Origin: an uncultured Verrucomicrobiae bacterium
GTDB lineage: Bacteria > Verrucomicrobiota > Verrucomicrobiia > Verrucomicrobiales > Akkermansiaceae
Direction: 5' to 3'
Assembly (NCBI GenBank): GCA_937957985.1
Contig: CALGOH010000068.1
Coordinates: 1-16,162 of the forward strand
DNA length: 16,162 bases
Made by a program: the position numbers and the translations under genes. Positions 1 through 7,358 of the stretch are shown here, piece by piece. The notes under the pieces are model-generated. The model was given only the letters and a program-made list of their open reading frames with translations. It did no database searches and was not told the origin of the DNA. The first letter of the stretch is position 1. The number at the start of each line of letters is the position of its first letter.

Positions 1-729
1 GTGTTTCATTTCTCGGAAAAGCCCGACGGTCCGAACCTGCTCAACCATCACGACCGCGGCCGCTTCATCCAGCAGTCGTTCTACGGCAGGCCCGACGGAT
101 CGATGTGGGTCGACAAGCCATGGTGCTGGAATCCGGTGCAGGGCGGCGACTACAAGGGCAAGCCGGCCCGCGTGATCGAATCGCGGGAGCAGCCGGACTT
201 GCTCTACGTGAAAAGCATTCCGCGCAACTGGGCCGGCGGCGAGGAGCTGGGCGAGTGCGTGATGGAACAGTGGGTCTCGCTCAAAGGCCCGGTCGCGACG
301 ATCCGGCACCGCTTCTCGTACCGCGGCGAGGTGAAGCATCCGCCGAGGCACCAGGAACTGCCGGCCGTCTTCGTCGATGCGAAACTCGCCGACCTCGTTT
401 ACTACTCCGGCGAGAAGCCCTGGACCGGCGGCAAGCTTTCCGAGGACCGTCCGGGCTGGCCGAACGAAGGCCGCGACGCCACCGAGGAATGGGCGGCGTG
501 GACCGGTCCCGACGGCCGCGGGATCGGCGTGCATTTTCCGGGACGGAGGAAACTCACGACCTACCGCTACAAGGGAAAGCCGGGGCCCGCGGGTTCCGGC
601 TGTTCTTACTTCGCGCCGATCGAAACGATGACGATCGAGCCGGGCTTCCGGCACGAATCCGTGACGCACCTGACGATCGGCACGCCCGCGGAGATCCGCG
701 GGCGCTTCGAACCGCTCCGCGACAAGTAG
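1..729 (+). CDS. Uncharacterised protein, 3' part (5' end outside window)
   Basis: An open frame of 242 codons runs from the first base of the window to a TAG stop. The GTG at base 1 is probably internal, because there is no signal peptide or upstream context. The sequence is rich in Trp, Tyr, Gly and Pro (for example WVDKPWCWNPVQGGDYKG and VYYSGEKPWTGG). It has alternating polar and hydrophobic stretches expected of an all-beta fold. The end, with SYFAPIETMTIEPGF followed by HLTIGTPAEIRGRF, resembles C-terminal domains I associate with uncharacterised secreted, possibly carbohydrate-related proteins of Planctomycetes and Verrucomicrobia. I cannot name the family and claim no catalytic activity. 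It lies 39 bp before an MFS transporter on the same strand, so the two may be co-transcribed. Coding status is fairly certain; function is unknown. Confidence 0.75.
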   Translation: MFHFSEKPDGPNLLNHHDRGRFIQQSFYGRPDGSMWVDKPWCWNPVQGGDYKGKPARVIESREQPDLLYVKSIPRNWAGGEELGECVMEQWVSLKGPVATIRHRFSYRGEVKHPPRHQELPAVFVDAKLADLVYYSGEKPWTGGKLSEDRPGWPNEGRDATEEWAAWTGPDGRGIGVHFPGRRKLTTYRYKGKPGPAGSGCSYFAPIETMTIEPGFRHESVTHLTIGTPAEIRGRFEPLRDK

Positions 730-768
730 CGCTCGCATCGCCGCCGGGGCTGGCGTAGGGGCGGGGCC

Positions 769-2001
769 GTGACCCCGGGGCCGACACGCTTCTCCGGTGG
801 CCGCATGATCGCGGCGGCCTTCGTGATGGGCTTCTGTTCCGGGCCGGGGCAATCGTTCACGTTCTCGGTCTTCCAGCCGTTCCTGCTGGAAAGCTTCGGC
901 ATTTCGCGGGGAACCTTCGCCGGGATCTACGCGGCGGGCAGCCTGCTCAGCGCGATGGTCGCCTCGCTGGCCGGACGCGCCGCGGACCGCTACGGTATCC
1001 GTCGTACTTTGGCGGTCTCCGCGGTGGTGATGGCGGCGGCCTGCAGCGGCATGGCCGTGAGCACCGGGCTCGTTTCGCTGTCGGTCTCGCTGGCCGTCCT
1101 GCGGGCGCTCGGCCAGGGCACCCTGGTGCTGCTCGGCAGCCTGCTGGTCATGCACTGGTACGCCCGTCGGCGCGGACGCGCGATGTCGCTCGCCGGCCTC
1201 GGCGTCTCGCTTTCCGGCGCGGTGCTGCCGCCGGCCTGCTTTGCGGCGATCACCGCGGTCGGCTGGCGCGCCAGCTACGGCTGGATCGGCGGCATGCTGC
1301 TCGTCGTCCTGCTCGCGGTCGCCGCGTGGTGGGTCCGCAATTCCCCCGAGGAGCTGGGACAGCATCCGGACGGCGACGGCGAACCGCAGCCGGTGCCGGA
1401 GCGCAAGCCGGATCGACGGGTCTTCCGTTCGGCACGTTTCTGGATCCTCGCCATCGCGCTGGCGGCGGCGCCCTTCGTCGTCACCGCGCTGGTCTTCCAC
1501 CAGGCGTCGCTGTTCGAGGACCGAGGGATTTCCGGCGAAGCCGCCGCCGGCATGTTGTCGGTGCTGGCGGTCGCCGCGGCGGCCACCACCCTGCTCACCG
1601 GCCCGCTGGTCGACCGCTTCGGCGTGCGGAAGATCCTGCGCAGCTCGCTGGTCGTGCAGATGCTCTGTCTCGGCCTCGCGCAGTTCCTGCAGCCCGGCCC
1701 GGCGGTGTGGATCTACACCCTGCTGGTCGGCGCGGTGGCGGGCAGCTCGGCGGTGATGGGCGGCGTCACCTGGGCGCGCTTCTACGGCCGCGACGGGCTC
1801 GGCGCCGTGCAGGGCTCGGCCGGGACGGTGATGCTCACCGCCGCCGCCATCGCCCCGCTGCCGATGGGCACGCTGCGCGACCTCACCGGCAGCCACGCCA
1901 CCGGCCTCGCCATCTGCCTGCTCCTCCCGCTCGCCGGCCTGCTGCTGCTGACGCGGGATGTCGAGAAAGCTGAGGCCGGATCAAATCATCCGTTTTCCTA
2001 G
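769..2001 (+). CDS. MFS transporter
   Basis: This 410-residue protein is almost entirely hydrophobic helices separated by short Arg-rich loops, giving about 12 transmembrane segments split 6+6 by a charged central loop (HPDGDGEPQPVPERKPDRR, about residues 199-217). The loop after helix 2 reads GRAADRYGIRRTL, a good match to MFS motif A (G-x3-D-R-x-G-R-R). A related GPLVDRFGVRKIL occurs at the matching place in the second half. Length and layout fit the major facilitator superfamily, which moves small solutes across the inner membrane by proton coupling or facilitated exchange. The substrate cannot be read from sequence; monocarboxylate-type MFS proteins look similar. The GTG at 769 follows a G-rich stretch. 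The ATG at 805 (residue 13) is an equally plausible start and places the first helix closer to the N-terminus. Confidence 0.9.
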   Translation: MTPGPTRFSGGRMIAAAFVMGFCSGPGQSFTFSVFQPFLLESFGISRGTFAGIYAAGSLLSAMVASLAGRAADRYGIRRTLAVSAVVMAAACSGMAVSTGLVSLSVSLAVLRALGQGTLVLLGSLLVMHWYARRRGRAMSLAGLGVSLSGAVLPPACFAAITAVGWRASYGWIGGMLLVVLLAVAAWWVRNSPEELGQHPDGDGEPQPVPERKPDRRVFRSARFWILAIALAAAPFVVTALVFHQASLFEDRGISGEAAAGMLSVLAVAAAATTLLTGPLVDRFGVRKILRSSLVVQMLCLGLAQFLQPGPAVWIYTLLVGAVAGSSAVMGGVTWARFYGRDGLGAVQGSAGTVMLTAAAIAPLPMGTLRDLTGSHATGLAICLLLPLAGLLLLTRDVEKAEAGSNHPFS

Positions 2002-2036
2002 ACAAGCTTGGCACAAATTCTGAATCATCGATCATC

Positions 2037-2055
2037 AGGAGGTAGTTCGCCTCCT
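2037..2055 (+). promoter_or_regulatory. Hairpin holding a perfect Shine-Dalgarno before the sigma factor gene
   Basis: AGGAGG at 2037-2042 is complementary to CCTCCT at 2050-2055, with a 7-nt loop. The only plausible start of the sigma gene is ATG 2063, leaving 20 nt between AGGAGG and the start. That is too far for direct use and the SD would be paired in the hairpin. The stem may limit sigma-factor translation or be a chance structure; it has no U tract to make it a terminator. Confidence 0.35.
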
Positions 2056-2062
2056 CTCTCCC

Positions 2063-2788
2063 ATGCACGACGGACGCCTCCCCGATGGCCGCTCTCCAAT
2101 CCTCCGGACCACCCGCTGGAGCCTCATCCGCCGGGCCATTCAGCAGCCGGAGGCCCTCGACCAGTGGGCGGCCGGCTGCTGGTACCCGCTCTACACCTGG
2201 GCACGGCACAAGGGATGGAGTCCGGAGGATGCCGCCGACGCCGTCCAGGAATTCCTCGGCAAGATCTGCGCCGGGCAGAAGCTTTCGCAGGCCGATCCGG
2301 TGCGCGGTCGGTTCCGGTCGTGGCTGCTGGCGGGTTTCCAGAACCACCTGGCCGACCGCGTCAGCCACGGCCTGCGCCTCAAGCGCGGCGGGGGCGCCCC
2401 GCACCTGAGCCTCGATCACGAACATGCCGAGCGCTTCTATCTTGAGGAGATGGCCACCTGCGACGACGCCGGTCGCGCCACCGACAAGGCCTGGGCGCTT
2501 TCCCTGATGGACGAGGCGATGAAACGGCTGGAACGGCACTACATCGACACCGGACGACAAGGCCTGGTCGAGCACCTTCTCCCGGCGATCGAGGAGCCCC
2601 TGCCGGACGGCGGCTACCGCCACGCGGCACGGGAGCTTGGCATGACCGAAAGCGCCGTGCGCCAGGCCGTCTTCCGCATGCGCGGGCGCTATCGGCTCCA
2701 TCTCCTCGAGGTCGCCGGCGAATGGCTCGGCATCCACTCCGAAGCCCAGCTTCAGGCCACCTTGAAGGAATTGCTGGGAGGTGCTTGA
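2063..2788 (+). CDS. ECF-type RNA polymerase sigma factor of the kinase-associated kind
   Basis: The protein has 241 residues. The N-terminal half contains a sigma-70 region 2-like segment (about residues 26-70: WAAGCWYPLYTWARHKG, then a Ser-Pro-Glu-Asp-Ala-Ala-Asp-Ala-Val-Gln-Glu-Phe helix). The C-terminal third contains a region 4 helix-turn-helix (about residues 185-220: YRHAARELGMTESAVRQAV, followed by FRMRGRYR). This layout, with a long linker and a C-terminal tail, is typical of the large ECF-like sigma factors of Planctomycetes and Verrucomicrobia encoded next to Ser/Thr kinases. It is expected to direct RNA polymerase to a small regulon. Its TGA stop sits within a TGATG overlap and the kinase gene follows at once, so the kinase or its exported partner may control it. 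No separate anti-sigma factor is visible. The start at ATG 2063 lacks a nearby Shine-Dalgarno. Confidence 0.85.
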   Translation: MHDGRLPDGRSPILRTTRWSLIRRAIQQPEALDQWAAGCWYPLYTWARHKGWSPEDAADAVQEFLGKICAGQKLSQADPVRGRFRSWLLAGFQNHLADRVSHGLRLKRGGGAPHLSLDHEHAERFYLEEMATCDDAGRATDKAWALSLMDEAMKRLERHYIDTGRQGLVEHLLPAIEEPLPDGGYRHAARELGMTESAVRQAVFRMRGRYRLHLLEVAGEWLGIHSEAQLQATLKELLGGA

Positions 2789-2838
2789 TGGCCAAAGCGT
2801 CACAATCCCGGCGAAAACCCGTCATGGTCGTGGGATGA
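2788..2838 (+). CDS. Candidate 16-codon minicistron linking sigma factor and kinase genes
   Basis: ATG 2788 overlaps the sigma-factor stop as TGATG. It is preceded by GGAGGTG ending 4-5 nt upstream, the best ribosome binding site in this operon. The frame reads MAKASQSRRKPVMVVG and stops at TGA 2836-2838, which overlaps the kinase ATG at 2835 as ATGA. The Shine-Dalgarno is correctly spaced for this ATG, while it overlaps the alternative kinase start GTG 2781. The frame could pass ribosomes from sigma to kinase by reinitiation. The peptide is basic and I know no family for it. It is too short for coding statistics and could be chance. Confidence 0.35.
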   Translation: MAKASQSRRKPVMVVG

Positions 2839-5285
2839 CGGCCGACGGCGAATCGCACCGGCTTCGCGGGCTGGACCCGGGAAAGCTGCTATCGGTGCTC
2901 GGCAACGGGACGGCACCCGAGCCGCCGCATGTTCCGGACTGGACCATCATCGGCATCGCCGGCGAAGGAGGCACGGGCATCGTCTGGGAGGCGCGGCGGA
3001 ACGCCGACGGCCGCCGCGCCGCCATCAAGTGCGCGCCGCCGAAGAACCCGGAATTCATCGAGCGCCTCGAGATGGAAGCCGACGCCCTGAGGGAGCTGCG
3101 CCACCCGAACATCGTGCGACTCCTCGACGCCGGTCCGATCACCGATGGTCCCCTCAGTGGCGGCCTCTATCTGGCGATGGAGTTCGTCGGGGGCGGACGG
3201 CTTTCCGAAGCCATTCCTGCCGAAGGCATGCCTCCGGAGTCGGCCTACGAGCATTTTGAAGCGATCGCCGCCGGGGTGGCCTACGCCCATGAGGCGGGCA
3301 TCCGCCATCGCGACCTCAAGCCTTCGAACGTCCTGCTGGATTCCGACGGGACGGTGAAGGTCGCGGATTTCGGCCTCGCCCGGCCGGTTCACCAGCGGGT
3401 GCAGGCCCTGTCGCTCACCCGCGCCGGCGTCGTCGCCGGTTCCTTCGAATACCTTCCGCCCGAAGCCTACCGCAGCCATTACCGCCCCGGACTGCCCGGT
3501 GATATCTACGCCCTCGGGGTGATCCTCCACGAGTTGCTGACCGGCGCGCCCCCTCGCGGACGATGGAAGTCCTGCTCCGAGAAGGCCGGCGTCGACATCC
3601 GGGTGGACGGGCTGATCGAGCGGGCGCTCGATCCTGATTCGGGAAACCGCTGGCCGGACGTGCCTTCGATGGTCGGTGAACTGGAGCAGATCCGCCAGAC
3701 TCCGCCCCGCTATGCCGGCACACCGCTCGTGACGCTGCCGGTCCGCCTCACCGACAGCCTCTGGACCATTGCCGGGGTCCTCGCGCTCATCACCGCATGG
3801 GGTGCCGCGATGAGGCTTGCGGGAAGCCAGATCACCCCATGGATCGACCTGATCGGCGGCCATCGGATCAAGACGGGGAGTTTTCAGGCAATCCTCGTGC
3901 TGCTGCTCGTCCTCGCCGCGATGTCGATCTGGCAAACCGCCCGGCTGCTCCGTTTCCGGGCCATCCCGATGCGCGAGGCGCTCCCCTCGCCCTTCGGACT
4001 GGCGCTGGGCCACGGCCGCCTCTGCGCCATGCTGGTGGGTGCGAGCCAGGTCATCTTCCTGCTCTTGCCGGTGCTGCTGGTGGTCGCCATCCATGCCGAA
4101 GCCGAGCTCTACTGGCTGGCCCCGGGCGATCCGCCGTGGCTTCACGGGCTGGCGGTCACCGCCTGGGACGACGACCGCATCCTGTCCCCGTGGGCATGGC
4201 CGGAGCCGGGAACCAACTACTGGCTGCAGGAGTCCTACGGGCCTCCCGCGGATCCGCTGGCCCGGCGGATGGATCGCATTACGTTCTACCCCTTCGCGCT
4301 GCCCCTCACGATGGTGGTGGCCGCCGGCGTGGTCGGGTTGAACCTGATCTTCACCGGTGTCACAGCCGCCATGCGGTGGTCCGGCCGGGGAAGGCGGGCG
4401 GTGGCGGCAGGTGCCCTCATCGGCCTGGCGGCTTTGGCTTTCGTCACCTGGCAGACCGCGCAGGGAAGGCACGAGAAGAGCGAGGCGACGCGGCATCTCG
4501 CCATGACCGACTGGGAAGCGCGGGCCATCCGACCTGTGATCGATCTCGTAAGCTGGCAGAGTCTTCGTGCGAGCGGCAACGCCGGACGGGTGCCTCCCGT
4601 CGAGCTTGCCGAGATCTATGCCGAACGGATCGACTACCGCGACGCTGGTACGATCCGCCGCGATGAGTTGCTGGAGCGCTTCCGGGATCAGCCCGAGCCA
4701 CCCCGTCTGGCGCGGTCCCACGGCTGGCTCAGCGAAAACATCGACCGGCATGGCGGACGGTTCACGGTGACTTCCGGTGCGATCGTCTGGTCCAACGGTG
4801 GCCCGGACGCCGGCAATGACTGCCAGGCAGCCAGGTTGATCGTCGAAGCCTCGGGCAGCTTTCGCGACGGGCGTCCCCGCATCTCCCGCGAGCGACTCAT
4901 CCGCGAGCCCTACTACACCGCCGAAGAACGTCGCGCGACCCCCGGCGAGGCCGCGCGGTGGATCGACGCCTTCCTCTCCGCCATCGATTCCGATCCGCCG
5001 TCGGCACTCATCCTGCTCCACCCGCTCCAGCTCCGCTTCGGCGCCAGCGCCCCCAGCCGGGAAAATGCGATCACCGTCATGCAGGACATCCGCCGCCACC
5101 GCCCGCTCGAACGCGATGGCCCCCCGCTTGTCGCCGGAACCGCCCCCGGCGGCCGCACCCTCGTGCGTGTGCCCATGCGCTCCGGCCCACAACGCTTTTC
5201 CGCCGAGATTCAGCTCGTCAAGACCGCCGCCGGCTGGCAGGCTTTACACTTCGAATTTTTGCCTAACCCCGACGCCTCCCCATGA
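2835..5285 (+). CDS. Transmembrane Ser/Thr protein kinase with C-terminal NTF2-like sensor region
   Basis: From ATG 2835 the protein has 816 residues; starting at GTG 2781 would add 18. The cytoplasmic Hanks-type kinase domain spans about residues 37-290. It has the Gly-rich loop GEGGTG (43-48), Lys65 in AAIK, a probable helix-C Glu81, HRDLKPSN (158-165), DFG (178-180), PPE in place of APE (208-210) and GDIYALGVI, so all catalytic residues are intact. About five hydrophobic segments follow (near 309-327, 352-366, 397-419, 484-510 and 522-540). The C-terminal region of about 270 residues appears to hold two NTF2/SnoaL-like units, suggested by ELAEIYAERIDYRDAG and then AARWIDAFLSAIDSD. That last assignment is inference from pattern only. 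The start overlaps a short frame after the sigma gene and the stop overlaps the next gene as ATGA. It probably transduces an envelope signal to the sigma factor. Confidence 0.92.
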   Translation: MTADGESHRLRGLDPGKLLSVLGNGTAPEPPHVPDWTIIGIAGEGGTGIVWEARRNADGRRAAIKCAPPKNPEFIERLEMEADALRELRHPNIVRLLDAGPITDGPLSGGLYLAMEFVGGGRLSEAIPAEGMPPESAYEHFEAIAAGVAYAHEAGIRHRDLKPSNVLLDSDGTVKVADFGLARPVHQRVQALSLTRAGVVAGSFEYLPPEAYRSHYRPGLPGDIYALGVILHELLTGAPPRGRWKSCSEKAGVDIRVDGLIERALDPDSGNRWPDVPSMVGELEQIRQTPPRYAGTPLVTLPVRLTDSLWTIAGVLALITAWGAAMRLAGSQITPWIDLIGGHRIKTGSFQAILVLLLVLAAMSIWQTARLLRFRAIPMREALPSPFGLALGHGRLCAMLVGASQVIFLLLPVLLVVAIHAEAELYWLAPGDPPWLHGLAVTAWDDDRILSPWAWPEPGTNYWLQESYGPPADPLARRMDRITFYPFALPLTMVVAAGVVGLNLIFTGVTAAMRWSGRGRRAVAAGALIGLAALAFVTWQTAQGRHEKSEATRHLAMTDWEARAIRPVIDLVSWQSLRASGNAGRVPPVELAEIYAERIDYRDAGTIRRDELLERFRDQPEPPRLARSHGWLSENIDRHGGRFTVTSGAIVWSNGGPDAGNDCQAARLIVEASGSFRDGRPRISRERLIREPYYTAEERRATPGEAARWIDAFLSAIDSDPPSALILLHPLQLRFGASAPSRENAITVMQDIRRHRPLERDGPPLVAGTAPGGRTLVRVPMRSGPQRFSAEIQLVKTAAGWQALHFEFLPNPDASP

Positions 5286-6289
5286 CCCGAAGCCTCCCCC
5301 CCCTGCTCGCCACCGCCGCCCTTTCCCTGACCATCGCATGCGCCAAGGATGAGGAATCCGGTTTCGATGGAGCCCTTCCCACCGGCTGGACCATCTTCGA
5401 TCCCTACGGCAACGCCACGGTCGACAGCTCCGGCGGCACGCTCTCGCTCTTCGCCCCCGCTCCGCCCGACGTCGAAACGGCCGAGCTTTTCGGTCCGGCG
5501 CGCGTCGCCGTCCTCGCCGAAGAGGAACGCGAGGACACCCAGATCTGCGCGGATGTGACGAGTTGGCCAGAGACCTACCGCATCCCGGGTGGAGAACGAG
5601 TGAACGGCACCTTCGTCGCGGTCATGACCCGCGGTCGCGACACCGACGGCTTCAGCGCCGGGGGCGGCGAACCCCCCGGTGAACCCCAGCCGGCGACGGT
5701 CACCAGCTACGTGGATGGTTACAGCCTCAGCTTCATCGACCTCGGCACCGGCTCGGCCCGGCTCCAGCTTCACCGTATCGATGACGAATGGCCGACTTTG
5801 ATCGCGCCACTCGTCGAGGGCTCCGCCGACTTTTCGCTGGCTGGCGTGACCAAGATCGGCCTCACCCTCTCCAGCCGCGGCTCCTACCACTACGGCGAGG
5901 CCCGCGACCTCACGCCCGGCACCGGCGGACCGTATCCGGTCGCTTCGGTCTCGGCCACCGACGCGACCTACCCGAGTGGACAGGCCGGCGTGCTGACCAC
6001 CACCGACCGCCTGATCCCCGTCTCCGCCGGTTTCGACCATGTCGTCGTCTGGGACGCCCGCCTGCCGCAGCCCGCCATGCGTCACCAGCCCGCCGAGGGC
6101 TGGTTCGAACTCGTCGCGGACCGCCGCCGGACCACGGCATTGAGCGTCCAGACCCGCACCAATCTCGCCGATCCGGCCGACCCCTGGGTCCCGGCCCCGC
6201 CCGACTCCTGGGCGTATGAGGGAGACGACGTCGTCCTTCGTTACTCCATGGACGAGCCGCGGCGGTTCTTCCGGTTTGTGAGCGAGTGA
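5282..6289 (+). CDS. Exported lectin-like protein co-encoded with the kinase
   Basis: This 335-residue protein starts with a short signal peptide (MTRSLPPLLATAALSLTIAC). The Cys at residue 20 makes lipid attachment possible, but the -3 residue is Thr rather than Leu, so the lipobox is weak. The body, about residues 28-230, has repeated beta-strand patterns such as GWTIFDPYGNATVDSSGGTL and VDGYSLSFIDLGTGSARLQL. These fit a concanavalin-A/LamG-type sandwich that could bind a glycan. The last 60 residues (ALSVQTRTNLADPADPWVPA ending in RRFFRFVSE) match the small C-terminal beta module common in secreted Verrucomicrobia proteins. Its ATG overlaps the kinase stop (ATGA), showing translational coupling. 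It is likely the periplasmic or surface partner of the kinase. The assignments are fold-level only. Confidence 0.8.
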   Translation: MTRSLPPLLATAALSLTIACAKDEESGFDGALPTGWTIFDPYGNATVDSSGGTLSLFAPAPPDVETAELFGPARVAVLAEEEREDTQICADVTSWPETYRIPGGERVNGTFVAVMTRGRDTDGFSAGGGEPPGEPQPATVTSYVDGYSLSFIDLGTGSARLQLHRIDDEWPTLIAPLVEGSADFSLAGVTKIGLTLSSRGSYHYGEARDLTPGTGGPYPVASVSATDATYPSGQAGVLTTTDRLIPVSAGFDHVVVWDARLPQPAMRHQPAEGWFELVADRRRTTALSVQTRTNLADPADPWVPAPPDSWAYEGDDVVLRYSMDEPRRFFRFVSE

Positions 6290-6295
6290 GGCACC

Positions 6296-6316
6296 GGGTC
6301 GGGCGCGTGCCGACCC
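6296..6316 (+). terminator. Hairpin just after the sigma-kinase-lectin operon
   Basis: GGGTCGG (6296-6302) and CCGACCC (6310-6316) form a perfect 7-bp GC-rich stem with a 7-nt loop, starting 7 nt after the TGA of the last operon gene. No T-run follows, so it would be a weak intrinsic terminator or a 3'-end stabilising hairpin. The rest of the gap to 6527 holds no gene; an AT-rich TATACA at 6498-6503 could be a -10 element of the next gene but no -35 partner is evident. Confidence 0.4.
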
Positions 6317-6527
6317 ATCCGGGTTGAAGTGGCGTTACCCTCGCGGCGGTGCCGCGACGCCCTTCCGCGCAATCCCGTCCATTCGGGAGCCGGAAAAAAC
6401 TTTCCCGGGTGCCGTCACAGCTCGGTCCGGAAGGAGTAGTGGACAATGGTGCTTGGTTTCTCGCGCTCCGACAGCGGGCCCGGGAATCCAGAATCGATAT
6501 ACAACAGTGTTTCCCCACCCCCAGATC

Positions 6528-7334
6528 ATGAAACGTCCATCCAACCTTCAATCCTCCCTCCTAGCAGCGGCTCTTGTTGCGGGATTCCACGCTCCCGAGG
6601 CCGGTGCCGTCGTGACTTTCTCCGACGTCGGTAGCGGTGCGTCACTAACGGCCTTCGCTTCAGGTGATTTTGTCGATCCCACCGATGCCTCCGCCACGGC
6701 GGGGACCTTCGCCCTGTCGGCCACGGCAACCGGCAACGACGGGGACTACACGATCGCATACTCTTCGACGATCGCCGTCAACGGTTCCTCGACCTTCGAT
6801 CCCGGCGTCGATGGTCCGATCCCCGGTGCCGCCACCGTCGCGATCACCAATCAGAGCCTTTCCACTTCGCAGAACATCACCAACCCTTTCCCTATCGGCG
6901 ACTCGTGGGATTTCTCCGGCATATCAGGCTCATCGGTCACTTTCACGTTGGACTCCGCCTACGACTACGTGGTAACCGCCAGCTATTCTCCATTTAGCAC
7001 CCTGTTCAAAATCGGGGGAGTCTTCCTGCATGACGGAGGAAGCAACGTCTTCGTTGATCAAGAGTACGACGGCTCCGCGATCAACATCTCCGGAACCCTG
7101 GCGGCCGGAACCTACACCTTCGGGAGTGCTTTGGATCATATCGGTGGCGCGGCACTTGGAGCAGCAACCATCGACGATGTAACCCTGTCGCTCTCTCCTG
7201 TGCCCGAGCCTTCCGCAGCCTGGCTGCTTGCGGCTGGTCTGGGTCTGGGGTTGCGCCGGAGAAGGCTGCCACAAGCGAGCACCGCATTTGCACGTTCAGC
7301 CGTTCGTTCAACGGATGGGACGGGCAGCCGATGA
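6528..7334 (+). CDS. PEP-CTERM sorting domain protein 1
   Basis: The start chosen is ATG 6528, giving 268 residues with a proper signal peptide (MKRPSNLQSSLLAAALVAGF, cut near AGA-VV). The same frame stays open upstream to 6324 but that part looks non-coding. The mature part is rich in Ser, Thr, Gly and Asp and low in charged residues, as in surface beta proteins; I see no named domain. Near the end stand VPEPSAAWLLAAGLGLGL and RRRR, the PEP motif, hydrophobic helix and Arg cluster recognised by exosortase. About 22 further residues (LPQASTAFARSAVRSTDGTG...) follow the Arg cluster, an unusually long tail. It is the first of three closely spaced PEP-CTERM genes. The protein is presumably cleaved and attached to the cell surface or matrix. 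No exosortase gene lies in the window. Confidence 0.88.
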   Translation: MKRPSNLQSSLLAAALVAGFHAPEAGAVVTFSDVGSGASLTAFASGDFVDPTDASATAGTFALSATATGNDGDYTIAYSSTIAVNGSSTFDPGVDGPIPGAATVAITNQSLSTSQNITNPFPIGDSWDFSGISGSSVTFTLDSAYDYVVTASYSPFSTLFKIGGVFLHDGGSNVFVDQEYDGSAINISGTLAAGTYTFGSALDHIGGAALGAATIDDVTLSLSPVPEPSAAWLLAAGLGLGLRRRRLPQASTAFARSAVRSTDGTGSR

Positions 7335-7358
7335 TCCCGAATCCAAGATGTCGTCTCG

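Noticed and set aside
2008..2026. Sigma-54-like TTGGCAC element before the sigma gene
   Set aside because: The -24 half looks good, but the -12 half has GA where GC is required at the fixed spacing.
2889..5192. A 767-codon minus-strand frame opposite the kinase gene
   Set aside because: It mirrors the kinase gene, whose motifs are clearly real. Its translation is His/Arg/Gly/Asp-rich with no domain; long antisense frames are common at high GC.
6324..6527. Upstream extension of PEP-CTERM protein 1
   Set aside because: The signal peptide starts at ATG 6528 and the extension has non-coding character.
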